Source: Limnothrix sp. CACIAM 69d (lineage in GTDB: Bacteria; Cyanobacteriota; Cyanobacteriia; CACIAM-69d). Taken from it: a stretch of 64,000 nucleotides of DNA. A program made the translations under genes and the position numbers. Under the pieces are notes generated by a model, which saw nothing but the letters and a program-made list of their open reading frames with translations, was not told the origin of the DNA and did not search any database. Each line of letters begins with the position of its first letter. The stretch's first letter is position 1. Shown here one piece after another: positions 32,889 through 41,645 of this stretch. Location: the NCBI GenBank assembly GCA_001913845.2, contig MKGP02000024.1, positions 27,443-91,442 on the forward strand, given 5' to 3'.

Positions 32889-35566
32889 AACCCGATCGGG
32901 GGCTGGTGGCTTTGGGTGGCGGCCGGCTCCAGGGACTGACCGATCCGCAACTCAGCGATCGCCCGGCCCAGTTCCCAGCGTTGGGCATGGGCCACGGCTT
33001 TTAGGTAATGGAATTCGGGCACTCGGGGAGCCAATGCTAAGGCTTGTTGGATGGCGGGCCAGGCGGCATCGGTTTGAAATTCATACAGCCGCACCACGGC
33101 CAAGTAAGCCTGGGCCCAAGGGTTGCGTGGTTCTGCTTGGGTGATTTGCTCGAAGGTGGCGATCGCGCCGCTGGTGTTTTGATCCAACACTTGGGCCAAA
33201 CCGAGGGCATAGCGCCAACCGAGTCGATCGGACTGTTGACTGAGGCGATAACGGAGGGTCAGTTCCGCTTGGGCCACGTAGATTTGATTGGGGTTGTATT
33301 GGTTAATTCGGCCAATGGTGTTGAACACGGACTCCAAGCCCGATCGCCCCAATCGTAATTGCAATCCCAGCAGCCGCAGTTGGGCCAAGCCGTCCAGTTC
33401 GGGGGCCGGTTGGGCCGGAGCGGCGGGGTCAATCACCACGGTGGCTTCGGTGGGAATCGCGATCGGCTGGGCCCGATCGCCCAATTGAGGATCGTTGGGT
33501 AACAGACTCGCCCAAAGACGATACCGACCCGGGGCCAAGTCCGGCGGCAAGACCATGGCCGATCGATCCCAAACCTCCAGGGACTGGGTGGATGGGGAAA
33601 GAGGAGCCATTAAGCGACCGCGACCAATGGCCCGATCGTCAATCCAACCGGTGCGACCCGCCGGGCGATCGGGCGTGGGTTCCCGCTGCCAGGTCAACAG
33701 GGCCAAGCCCCCTTGCAGTTGGGCCGCCGGGCCCTGCCAACGGTAGGTGACCGGCGCAACTTGGCCCGGGGGCAGCCGCTCCGGCAGTTGGGCCACAAGC
33801 TTCAGGGGAGCCGGATTGGCCAAGGAGGTGACCGTCACCGACGGGGATCGCCGCTGCCAAAGTTGCCATTCGGAATCCACCGCCACGGGCCAACGTTCCA
33901 CCAACTGCAAATCGGGACTTTGGCGCAGGGTTTGGCTGGTGGCTGCTTGGGCTTCTCGCCGCCGCCGGCCGCGCATCGATCCCTGGTCACCGGTTTTCAG
34001 CAAATACCAATCGAGCGATCGGGCATCTTGGGCCACCGCTTGCGGATCAGTGCCCACCTGCCGGCCGTAAACCTGAAAATTTCGGGCGGCTCCAAAGAAG
34101 TTGAGGTTGTGTTGATTCAGTTCGGCGGTGGAGGGCAACACGCCCACGGTGGATTGCAAATGGGGCGCACGATCAATCACGGCCTGCACGATCTGGGCAT
34201 GGGGCAAGGCGGGCCCCCATTGCACCACCCGCATCGGCCCGGGAACCAAGGGAGCCACCCCGGCGGCCGTGGGTGGCAACCAACTGAGCACCGACAGCAA
34301 CACCGTTAGCCCCAACAGGCTCCACCGCACCTGCGCCCCCCAAACCAACCAGCCTCGGGCCAAAACGATCGCCCCCACGGGCCAAGAGGGCAAAACGTAG
34401 CGCCAGTCTTTGTTCACCAACAAGGAGCACAGCACATAGGCTCCAAGCCAAAAGCCCAGTGTCCAGAGCCAACCTCGGTGATCGCCCTTAGGGATCGGTG
34501 AGCGGGGCCAGGGGCGATCGGGCCAGGCCAGTTGTCGTTGATATTTCAGAAAAGCCAAACAGCCCCCCGCGATCGCCAAGCCCAGCAGGGGCCAAGACAG
34601 ATGTTGCGGAAAAAGCTTCAGGTAATAAATCCAAGCATCAAGGGTGTTGAGGGCCGGGTCACCTTCCACGATCGCGGAATCCACCGTGGCCCGTTTGCCA
34701 CCACTGAGCACAAAGAGCCAATTCGCCTGATACCAGGGAGCCGCCACAATCCAAGCGATCCCCAAAGCCAACAGACCTTGGGTAACCCGTTCCCAGCGCG
34801 ATCGCCAGAGCGCAACGGCCAACACCCCCGCCAAGGGCAATCCCAAGAAGAAGACCACCGGTTGCTTAGTCAGTAGCCCAGCCCCCAGCAACAGCCCCAG
34901 CCCGATCGCCCACAACCAATGGGCCAACCGCCCACGCCAGGGGCCAAACTGTCCCCCCGTTGCCCAAAACACCAGGGCCGCAAAGGCCGCCGTTACCACG
35001 GTCACCAGGGGGAATTCGGTGAGATAGTCCAGCCGCACGCGCCACAGGCCGGGCATCACACTACACAGCAGGGCGGCCCACCAGCCCGTGGTGCGATCGA
35101 ACAATCGCCGCCCGATCGCATAAACCGACCCCAGCAACACCAGCGAACAGGCCGAATTCAACGCCGTTGCGGCATCGGCCGTGGGGCCAAACAGCCATAG
35201 AAACGGCACGGTGATGATCGCCACCAGGGGCGGCACTTTGGGGGAGAGTCGCCAAAAATCCACCCACCAGGAACCAGACAACCACTGGGGATCCCGCAGG
35301 GCATCGGCATAGGTCAGGGCCGCCGTCAGATATTCCGCTTGATCCCAGGCGGGGGCCGATTGGTCGATCGCGAACCAAGCCCGATCGACCAGCAACACCA
35401 ACAGCCACAGACCCAGCAGCTTGGCCCAATCGGTCTGCCACCTACCCTGCCACCAGCTTTGCCAATGGCTTGGATTGAGCCAGTGGTTAAACCTGTGAAT
35501 TCTGAACCCGTGAACCTTGAACCCGCTGCCTAGTTGGCCGGCGCGATCGCCCAAATCTTGACCCAT
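32819..35566 (-). CDS. GT39-type (dolichyl-phosphate-mannose-like) membrane glycosyltransferase with TPR tail
   Basis: About 915 residues from the ATG at 35566 (MGQDLGDRAGQLG); the frame opens further to 35638 without conserved residues. A polytopic membrane domain (roughly residues 55-440, about ten helices) carries the early periplasmic-loop acid pair AWDQAEYLTAA, as in GT-C fold enzymes of the PMT/ArnT family, and LDYLTEFPLV. These enzymes transfer a sugar from a lipid carrier on the outer face of the plasma membrane. A beta-sandwich-like domain follows, then TPR-like repeats (LGLAQVLDQNTSGAIATFEQ, AYLAVVRLYEFQTDAAWPAI). The last residues (about the final 23) come from an inserted repeat element, so the natural C-terminus has been replaced. 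Stand-alone gene; substrate unknown. Confidence 0.8.
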   Translation of the reverse strand: MGQDLGDRAGQLGSGFKVHGFRIHRFNHWLNPSHWQSWWQGRWQTDWAKLLGLWLLVLLVDRAWFAIDQSAPAWDQAEYLTAALTYADALRDPQWLSGSWWVDFWRLSPKVPPLVAIITVPFLWLFGPTADAATALNSACSLVLLGSVYAIGRRLFDRTTGWWAALLCSVMPGLWRVRLDYLTEFPLVTVVTAAFAALVFWATGGQFGPWRGRLAHWLWAIGLGLLLGAGLLTKQPVVFFLGLPLAGVLAVALWRSRWERVTQGLLALGIAWIVAAPWYQANWLFVLSGGKRATVDSAIVEGDPALNTLDAWIYYLKLFPQHLSWPLLGLAIAGGCLAFLKYQRQLAWPDRPWPRSPIPKGDHRGWLWTLGFWLGAYVLCSLLVNKDWRYVLPSWPVGAIVLARGWLVWGAQVRWSLLGLTVLLSVLSWLPPTAAGVAPLVPGPMRVVQWGPALPHAQIVQAVIDRAPHLQSTVGVLPSTAELNQHNLNFFGAARNFQVYGRQVGTDPQAVAQDARSLDWYLLKTGDQGSMRGRRRREAQAATSQTLRQSPDLQLVERWPVAVDSEWQLWQRRSPSVTVTSLANPAPLKLVAQLPERLPPGQVAPVTYRWQGPAAQLQGGLALLTWQREPTPDRPAGRTGWIDDRAIGRGRLMAPLSPSTQSLEVWDRSAMVLPPDLAPGRYRLWASLLPNDPQLGDRAQPIAIPTEATVVIDPAAPAQPAPELDGLAQLRLLGLQLRLGRSGLESVFNTIGRINQYNPNQIYVAQAELTLRYRLSQQSDRLGWRYALGLAQVLDQNTSGAIATFEQITQAEPRNPWAQAYLAVVRLYEFQTDAAWPAIQQALALAPRVPEFHYLKAVAHAQRWELGRAIAELRIGQSLEPAATQSHQPPIGLGHVVKSSETLIPPLADRRGQGA

Positions 35567-35728
35567 TCTCAAAATGCTCCCCAAAAACCAAAGGCAGGGG
35601 ATGATCAGCCGATCCCCTGCCCCCATCGGCGGGCCCAACGCAGTACCCGATGGACTTTCTCTGTCCCATGTTCGATCGTCGTTGGTTGACCCGCCACGCC
35701 TCTTGCTCAGTTTTAGATCCGTGCTCGC

Positions 35729-35950
35729 TTATCCTTCCGGCATCGGATTATATTCATCACTTGGCTCAGTGGCCCCGATCGCCCCTTGATCTTGGTTAAT
35801 GCAACCTCCCCGATCGGCTACAAACTTACAAACTCGGCTCCAGAGACGCGCCCTCGTGCCAGGGCTGCCATAGGAAAACAGCACTCGATCACCCAGCGGA
35901 TTCATTTCAATCCGCACACCGCAAGTCGAGCAAGTCTGCACATTAGCCAT
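35729..35950 (-). CDS. small conserved cyanobacterial hypothetical protein with Cys pair
   Basis: About 73 residues from the ATG at 35948-35950, which is preceded by GGAG at proper spacing. Starts MANVQTCSTCGVRIEMNPLG with a CxxC pair at about residues 7-10, and a later RVCKFVADRGGCINQD with two more cysteines, so a zinc-binding or redox mini-domain is plausible. The tail is acidic. Short proteins of this type are widespread in cyanobacteria, with no known role. A longer frame to 36046 lacks such a start signal. Confidence 0.65.
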   Translation of the reverse strand: MANVQTCSTCGVRIEMNPLGDRVLFSYGSPGTRARLWSRVCKFVADRGGCINQDQGAIGATEPSDEYNPMPEG

Positions 35951-36077
35951 AGGGGATCTCCTCGCGCCAAAATTTGGCATAGGGCGGCACTGGTGAACCG
36001 ATCCCCGAGGCAATTGTCGGGGATCGGCACAAGTTCCATACACCATAGCGCGCCAATTTAATTTGGCAATTGGCCCT

Positions 36078-36221
36078 AGGGTCTGTCGTCATTTCCTAAG
36101 ATCAAGTGCAAGTGATTGATCTTCCATAACCTAACCACCACAGACAAGGGGCTTAAGCCCCTTGCCCCCACGATCCGCTAACGGTGGAATCAGGGTCGCA
36201 GGCGAAATGACAACAGGCTCT
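36078..36221. repeat. MITE-like element, family B, best-preserved copy
   Basis: 144 bp with terminal inverted repeats AGGGTCTGTCGTCATTTC and (inverted) AGAGCCTGTTGTCATTTC, and the perfect palindrome CAAGGGGCTTAAGCCCCTTG at 36145-36164 in the centre. No coding potential. Sits between the small CxxC gene and the end of the deacetylase gene. Confidence 0.8.
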
Positions 36222-36244
36222 AGCATTGAGCCTTGCCCACCCAA

Positions 36245-37357
36245 CTACAGCGGTAAATCCATGGTGGAATTGGGGGCACTCATGGGAGCGTTGGCCGTCG
36301 GGTCGATCGCCCCGGGCGCAGGGTTCGCCGGTTGCGTTGCGGCTGCGGTTGGTTGGGGCTTGGCCGTGGCACGGGTGGTGGCAGAGCGGTTGGCTTGGGC
36401 CCGCAGTTGCAAGAGTTCCGGCATGGTGACAAAACGGTAACCCTGGGCTTTCAGTTGCCGAATGATGACGGGCAAGGCCGCCACCGTGTTGTGTCGATCG
36501 CCCCCGCCATCATGCATCAGCACAATATCGCCCGGGTGCATGGTTCGCATCACCCGATCGACAATGGTGGCCGCCGGAGGTCTGCGCCAATCGCCCGTAT
36601 CCGTGCCCCACAGAACCGTGGCGTATCCATGACCTTGGGCGTAGGTATCCATCCCATTGTTCAAAACGCCACCCGGCGGCCGATAGAGGCGAGCCACCTG
36701 GCCGGTCTTGGCTTGGATAATGGCGGCGGTTTGGTCAATTTCCCGGGCCGCCGCCGCCGGAGCATGGCGATGGTAACCATGGGACCAGGTGTGATTCGCA
36801 ATCACGTGACCTTCCCGGGCCACGCGCTGCCCGATCGTCGGGAAGGCCTGGAACATGCGACCAATCACAAAGAACGTGGCCTTCACGTCTTCCTGCTTCA
36901 AAATGTCCAGCACCTGATCGGTGTAACGGGGGGCTGGCCCATCGTCAAAGGTCAAGGCCACCACCTTCTCACCACTGGCCAGGCGCTGATCCCGCACCAG
37001 TTTGCCCACAAAAGCTTGGGGCAAATTCCCCAGAGCCATCAAAATTTCCTGCTCTTGGCTGGTCACTTGCTGGCGAAAGTTACCAATGCTGCGATCGAGC
37101 GCTTCACCCAGGGAAAGGGGCGGAGCCGACTGAGAGGCCACGGCGGAATTGTCCAAGGCGGTTTTCAGCGAAGCATTGTTGGTCGTCCAGGCATAGCTGC
37201 CTCCCAACACCGCCGCACAGGTCACCAACGCCAACAGCCACCATCGCCAAGAAAACCGCGATCGCTGATTGAAGTTTTGCCCCACCTTACTGGAACGATA
37301 GCCACGGGCGGCTTGGGATCGCGAAGAACCAGATCGTTTAGAAAACAGCCGAGTCAT
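36245..37357 (-). CDS. NodB-type polysaccharide/peptidoglycan deacetylase
   Basis: About 370 residues from ATG 37355-37357 (MTRLFSKRSGSS). Membrane anchor at about residues 37-56 (WRWWLLALVTCAAVLGGSYAW). Then a short helical linker and the NodB homology domain with all five motifs: TFDDGP (metal and catalytic Asp), HTWSHGYHRH (metal His pair), RPPGG, DTGDWRRP and LMHDGGGDR. Likely removes acetyl groups from cell-wall or exopolysaccharide N-acetyl sugars in the periplasm. The C-terminal 55 residues are Ala/Pro/Thr-rich and low complexity. The frame extends to 37417 upstream, but the chosen ATG is nearer the membrane anchor. The 5' region is a long, gene-free stretch. Confidence 0.9.
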   Translation of the reverse strand: MTRLFSKRSGSSRSQAARGYRSSKVGQNFNQRSRFSWRWWLLALVTCAAVLGGSYAWTTNNASLKTALDNSAVASQSAPPLSLGEALDRSIGNFRQQVTSQEQEILMALGNLPQAFVGKLVRDQRLASGEKVVALTFDDGPAPRYTDQVLDILKQEDVKATFFVIGRMFQAFPTIGQRVAREGHVIANHTWSHGYHRHAPAAAAREIDQTAAIIQAKTGQVARLYRPPGGVLNNGMDTYAQGHGYATVLWGTDTGDWRRPPAATIVDRVMRTMHPGDIVLMHDGGGDRHNTVAALPVIIRQLKAQGYRFVTMPELLQLRAQANRSATTRATAKPQPTAAATQPANPAPGAIDPTANAPMSAPNSTMDLPL

Positions 37358-38325
37358 AGGGGCAACAGGAAGAGCCGGAAGGGTAGGAATAGCGGTTGAG
37401 AGAATATCGCGGGGCAACGGAATTAACCGGCAGACTCACGATGAACGAGGCAAATTGAGGGTCGATGCAGTCAGGGGACGTGAGCAATAGATATCGGTGA
37501 CTATCAATTGCTGAAAATCAAGGGTTCTAAATCCATAGAATTGAATTATGAATAGAGCGAAATTTCGTTTATTTCAAGAAAGATTTTTGAAAACGAAACT
37601 GCAATGACGTGAAAAATGGAATGACATGAAAAACAGCAAAATTCAGGTGAAATTAGAAATTTAATCAGCTCCAAAGCATTTTGAATGGGTTATTTAGAGG
37701 CAAATGATTTAGGGTGCATGAGAATGATATTCTGCCCTGAATGATGCTTTAACGCGATCGACTGGGCTACGCAATAACGGTTGGAAAACCTGCTTCATCA
37801 GTCTGACGCTCCCGCCATTGAGCCATCATTCATGCCTTGAGATTCATATCCTGATCGATGGGGATCGATTCATGGCAGATGAATGGCGACCGGTGAAGAA
37901 TCAGTTGTGGCAGATCACCCACATATTCCAGCAAATTCCCCACTAGCAAACTCCCCATCAGTTTTACCCGATCGCGCCGGTTATGCCACCTTGATTGCAT
38001 AACCCAATCGCTCGGTGCCGAAAACCGGATTGTTCATGGAGATTTTGAACAACGGCTTTGAGCAACAGCTTTGAACAACGGTTTTGAATAGCCGGGGGTA
38101 GGGTGAGCGATGGTTGCGGCCTTGGCACGATACAGCGCAAGGTAGCAGAAATTTTGGAGATTGAGGGGGAAATTCTGTCCCTGGCGCAAAATACCGTGGC
38201 TGATCGCCATGGATTGGCTAGATTTTTGACTCGATAACCATAACCATCCATGTCTGATTGATGGTTCATGGGGAGTTGAACGAGGGGGCCTCTCTGAGCT
38301 GCGGTTTGAATCTGTGGAGGAGTCT
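37358..38325. other. long gene-poor intergenic region
   Basis: About 970 bp with no convincing gene. Its middle (37480-37700) is AT-rich. Near 38042-38090 a 13-14 bp unit related to TTTGAACAACGGC occurs about four times in tandem. It should contain the deacetylase promoter. No RNA gene or hairpin-terminator was recognised. Confidence 0.45.
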
Positions 38326-39555
38326 TCACGCCAGGGTTCCAGCGTTGCGGCGAATTTGTTCGATCGCCCCAATTAACCGGGTCGCGACTCGATCGATCGT
38401 GGCGAAGTCGTGGAAGCGACCCAACCCAAACCGCAGCGTTGTGGTCAGGGGGCCGGCCGATTGCCCGAGTGCCTTGAGCACATGGGATTGGCGGCCGGTT
38501 TCCGATTGGCAAGCGGAGCCAGAAGACACAGCGGCGATCGACTGGATGGCTTTCAAAACCGCTCCATTGGGCAAGCCCTCGATCGTGACGTTCAAGTTAC
38601 CCGGCAGGCGGAGGCTGGGGTGGCCATTGAGTTCCAGGGCCAAACCCGGCGCAGTGGCAAAGTAGGTTTGCAATCGCTCCCAAAGCCGATCGCGCAGCCT
38701 TTGCAGTTGTTCTGCTTCAGTGGCCAGGTGCTCCATGGCCAGCTCGATCGCCCGGCCAAACCCAACAATTTGCGACACGGGCAAGGTTCCCGCCCGCAGT
38801 CCCCGTTCCTGGCCGCCGCCGTGCAATTGGGGAGCCAAGGCCACGCGGGAGTTGCCCCGCCGCACGTACAGGGCCCCAATCCCCTTGGGCCCATAAACCT
38901 TGTGGGCCGTCAGGGACATGAGATCGATCGACTGGGTTTGCACATCAAGGGGCACTTTCCCGATCGCCTGGGCCGCATCCGTGTGAAACAGCACGCCCCG
39001 ATCGCGACAGAGGGCCCCAATTTGCTCGATCGGCTGCAAAACACCGATCTCATTGTTCGCCACCATCACCGACACCAGCACCGTTTCCGGCCGTATGGCC
39101 TGGGCCAGTGCCTCCAAATCCAACAAACCCAGGCGATCGACCGGCAAAACCGTCACCTCAAACCCCAGGGATTGCAAATAGCGACAGGGATCCAGCACCG
39201 CCGAATGCTCCGTGGCCACCGTAATCAAGTGCCGCCCTTTGTTGAGATAGGCCTCGGCCACGCCCTTGATGGCCAAATTGTTAGCTTCCGTTGCTCCGCT
39301 GGTGAACAAAATTTCCTCAGGGCTGGCGTTGATCGCCGCAGCTAAGGCGGCCCGGGATTGATCGACCGCCGCCGCCGCCGCCCAACCATAGGCGTGGTTG
39401 CTGCCTGCGTTGCCAAAAGAGTCCGTTAACAAAGGCCACATGGCCTCCGCCACTCGGGGATCGATCGGGGTGGTGGCATGACAATCTAAATAAACCAAAT
39501 TCGCCATCTTGGGCCAGGCGGCTTTGGCAAGTGGGAGCTGCTGTAGTTTAGTCAT
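38326..39555 (-). CDS. cysteine desulfurase (NifS/IscS type)
   Basis: 409-residue PLP enzyme that takes sulfur from cysteine for Fe-S cluster and other thio-cofactor synthesis. Motifs: YLDCHATTPIDPRV near the N-terminus, TSGATEANNLAIKG, TEHSAVL (His over the cofactor), the PLP lysine in SLTAHKVYGPKG, and the catalytic cysteine in SSGSAC near residue 345, of the class I (IscS/NifS) loop type. The ATG at 39555 lies within the last codons of the upstream mgtC-like gene (8-bp overlap), favouring translational coupling; an ATG at 39507 (MANLVYLDC) is also possible. Coupling with MgtC is unusual; no Fe-S scaffold gene is near. Confidence 0.92.
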   Translation of the reverse strand: MTKLQQLPLAKAAWPKMANLVYLDCHATTPIDPRVAEAMWPLLTDSFGNAGSNHAYGWAAAAAVDQSRAALAAAINASPEEILFTSGATEANNLAIKGVAEAYLNKGRHLITVATEHSAVLDPCRYLQSLGFEVTVLPVDRLGLLDLEALAQAIRPETVLVSVMVANNEIGVLQPIEQIGALCRDRGVLFHTDAAQAIGKVPLDVQTQSIDLMSLTAHKVYGPKGIGALYVRRGNSRVALAPQLHGGGQERGLRAGTLPVSQIVGFGRAIELAMEHLATEAEQLQRLRDRLWERLQTYFATAPGLALELNGHPSLRLPGNLNVTIEGLPNGAVLKAIQSIAAVSSGSACQSETGRQSHVLKALGQSAGPLTTTLRFGLGRFHDFATIDRVATRLIGAIEQIRRNAGTLA

Positions 39556-40015
39556 CGTCCATAATTGCGTTCATATCAAAATTGCGAGTTAAACGCCGCT
39601 CCACCCCATTCAAGCGCAAGACCAGGAAAGCCATCAGGGCCCCGAGGGTGGCCAACCCTAACAAGCCGCAGCCCGCCGCAAACCCCAATCCGGCCGAGAC
39701 CCAAACGGCCGCTGCTGAGGTCAATCCCTTCACCTTCTCTTCGCTGCGTTTGGTGCGTAAAATTTCCCCTGCGCCCAAGAAACCCACCCCGGTGGCCACA
39801 CCTTGGGCCGATCGGCTAATGGCATCGACATTCGCCCCCATTTCCGCCGGAATGATAGCAAACAGGGCAGCTCCCAAACTCACGAGCATATGAGTGCGCA
39901 TTCCGGCGGGCTTGTGTCGCAACTGGCGATCGATCCCAATGGTTCCCCCCACAAACAGAGCCAGCCCTAAACGAATCAACAAATGGAACCAGGAGGGATC
40001 GGGGGGAAGATTCAT
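39548..40015 (-). CDS. MgtC/SapB family membrane protein
   Basis: 155 residues with four transmembrane helices, matching MgtC: LIRLGLALFVGGTIGIDRQL at the start, RTHMLVSLGAALFAII, the family-typical GVGFLGAGEILRT loop, and then VWVSAGLGFAAGCGLLGLA. MgtC proteins act in the plasma membrane in magnesium limitation and acid stress and, in pathogens, inhibit F-type ATP synthase; in cyanobacteria the role is not settled. The C-terminal ACT-like domain of MgtC is absent, so this is the short SapB-like form. It overlaps the cysteine desulfurase gene by 8 bp downstream, so both are co-transcribed. Confidence 0.9.
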   Translation of the reverse strand: MNLPPDPSWFHLLIRLGLALFVGGTIGIDRQLRHKPAGMRTHMLVSLGAALFAIIPAEMGANVDAISRSAQGVATGVGFLGAGEILRTKRSEEKVKGLTSAAAVWVSAGLGFAAGCGLLGLATLGALMAFLVLRLNGVERRLTRNFDMNAIMDDD

Positions 40016-40355
40016 CAGAAGTTGAGGAGAAGTTCAGAATCGGCGGTATTTTAAGGAGCGGTTTGGCGGTGACCGTTTGGCAACGGCACGGGGCGGGGGC
40101 CGTAGGGCTAATCAAGGGCTAATTAACAGGCAGCGAATGACGGAAACGATGGCGCAATTCACGGGCGATCGGGCAGCGGACGATGGAACAACACCGACAA
40201 CATCACCGACCGCAGCACCCAGAGCAATACCCACAACAGTACCCACGACAACACCACTAACAGCGCCAGTAACGGCAAAAATAACGCCGCAAATGGAACC
40301 TTTGCCTTGCCCCCAGGACAGCGATTCGACTCCGGGGCAAAATTTGGCGGGTTCC

Positions 40356-40922
40356 ATGAATGTGGCACAGAGGGAGCCAACGCATTCAATACCCAAGTAT
40401 TCAATACCCAAGCATTCCGTACCCAAGCATTCAGTATCCTGTGCAATCCCCTGTGCGATCGCCCTGGGGGGTAACTTGGGCGACGTGGCCGCCACCTTTG
40501 AGCGTGCTCTGGCGGCTTTGGATGCCACACCGGGAATTCAGGTGACGGGTCGATCGCGCTGGTATCGCAACCCGCCGATGGGCCCGCCCCAGCCGGACTT
40601 TCTGAATGGCTGTGCCCTGTTGAAGGTCGCCCTCAGCCCAGAGGCCTTGCTCGATCGGCTACAAGCTCTGGAAAACGAGGCGGGGCGAGTGCGGACAGTA
40701 CATTGGGGGCCGCGCACCTTGGACTTGGATTTGTTGCTTTATGGCGATCGGGTGATGCAAACGCCTCGGCTACAAGTGCCCCATCCGGGATTGGGCGATC
40801 GGGCCTTTTTTGCGGTTCCCCTGGCGGAAATTGCCCCCGATTGGGTGGAACCGCTCACGGGCCGGGCGATCGCGCAAATCGCCCAAACGCTAGACTGTTC
40901 AGCAGTCCTTCCCCTAGCCTAA
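40356..40922 (+). CDS. folK: 2-amino-4-hydroxy-6-hydroxymethyldihydropteridine diphosphokinase (HPPK)
   Basis: Folate pathway kinase that transfers pyrophosphate from ATP to hydroxymethyl-dihydropterin. HPPK core starts with AIALGGNLGD and includes RSRWYRNPPMGPPQPDFLNG, then NEAGRVRTVHWGPRTLDLDLLLYGD (positions about 110-134; R-x-x-W-G-P-R-T-x-D-L-D is the signature) and VPHPGLGDRAFFAVPLAEI. The reading frame is open back to 40077 and encodes a Thr/Pro-rich low-complexity stretch. ATG 40356 is a compromise that still leaves about 30 extra residues, including repeats of the type SIPKHSV. The true start is uncertain. 20 bp upstream of the NUDIX gene, so probably an operon. Confidence 0.88.
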   Translation: MNVAQREPTHSIPKYSIPKHSVPKHSVSCAIPCAIALGGNLGDVAATFERALAALDATPGIQVTGRSRWYRNPPMGPPQPDFLNGCALLKVALSPEALLDRLQALENEAGRVRTVHWGPRTLDLDLLLYGDRVMQTPRLQVPHPGLGDRAFFAVPLAEIAPDWVEPLTGRAIAQIAQTLDCSAVLPLA

Positions 40923-40941
40923 CTCACGATTCATCCGTCCT

Positions 40942-41496
40942 ATGCCCCTTGGAACCGAACTCGCCCACAAACTCCGCGATCGCCTCACCTATCGCGGTCG
41001 TAAGTTTGCCTTTGAGGTTGCCCAATTGCGGTTACCCAACGGCGCAGAGGGGGAATGGGAATGTATTCGCCATCCCGGCGGGGCCTTGGCCGTGCCGGTC
41101 ACTAACGATGGGCAACTGGTGTTGGTGCGGCAATATCGCTTCGCCATGCAAGGGCGCTTGTTAGAGTTTCCGGCTGGAACCGTGGAATTGGGTGAAGATC
41201 CGGCGGAAACCATTCGGCGGGAAATTGAAGAAGAAACGGGCTATGCGGCCGCCACTTGGCATTGTTTGGGAGATTTCCCGATCGCCCCGGGCTATTCCGA
41301 TGAGCTAATTTATGCCTTCTTGGCCACAGATTTGACCAAGCTAGAAAAGCCACCGCTACAAGATGACGATGAAGACATTGAAGTGATGTTGATGACTCCT
41401 GAAGTGTTTGAAGAAACGGTGAGATCGGGCGTGATGGTTGATGCCAAAACCGTCACCAGCTACTTTCTAGCCAAGCCTTTTTTAAGCAGTTTCTAG
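40942..41496 (+). CDS. NUDIX hydrolase (ADP-ribose pyrophosphatase type)
   Basis: 184-residue NUDIX protein. The full Nudix box GX5EX7REUXEEXGU is present as GTVELGEDPAETIRREIEEE (quoted by 20 residues; residues about 80-99 with TGY following). The substrate-side segments LVLVRQYRFAMQGRLLEFPAG and FPIAPGYSDELIYAFLAT are those of ADP-ribose pyrophosphatases (NudF/YqkG group), which recycle ADP-ribose in the cytosol. The N-terminus (LAHKLRDRLTYRGRKFAFEV) is the domain-swap beta sheet of that group. Starts 19 bp after folK. Confidence 0.9.
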   Translation: MPLGTELAHKLRDRLTYRGRKFAFEVAQLRLPNGAEGEWECIRHPGGALAVPVTNDGQLVLVRQYRFAMQGRLLEFPAGTVELGEDPAETIRREIEEETGYAAATWHCLGDFPIAPGYSDELIYAFLATDLTKLEKPPLQDDDEDIEVMLMTPEVFEETVRSGVMVDAKTVTSYFLAKPFLSSF

Positions 41497-41514
41497 CTCA
41501 GCAGTTCCTCGCTC

Positions 41515-41645
41515 AGAGACTATCTGAGCAGTCATTTGGAGATCTTGCAAAGTACCCATAGTCATCGGAATAAGAAGCTCAAACTTCTGATCTTTGTCGA
41601 TTAATGAGGCTTACAAGGTCATAGCTCTAGCTTTTCAGGTCTCTT
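41515..41645. repeat. decayed MITE-like element, family A
   Basis: The segment has inverted ends AGAGACTATCTGAGCAG and (inverted right end) AGAGACCTGAAAAGCT, matching the family A end consensus with several changes. The centre keeps only traces of the palindrome (AAGAAGCTCAAACTTCT). It separates the convergent NUDIX and sensor kinase genes and adjoins the kinase stop codon. Confidence 0.5.

Noticed and set aside
37964..38512. 182-residue frame overlapping the cysteine desulfurase end
   Set aside because: Runs through tandem short repeats and antisense to a real gene; no signature.
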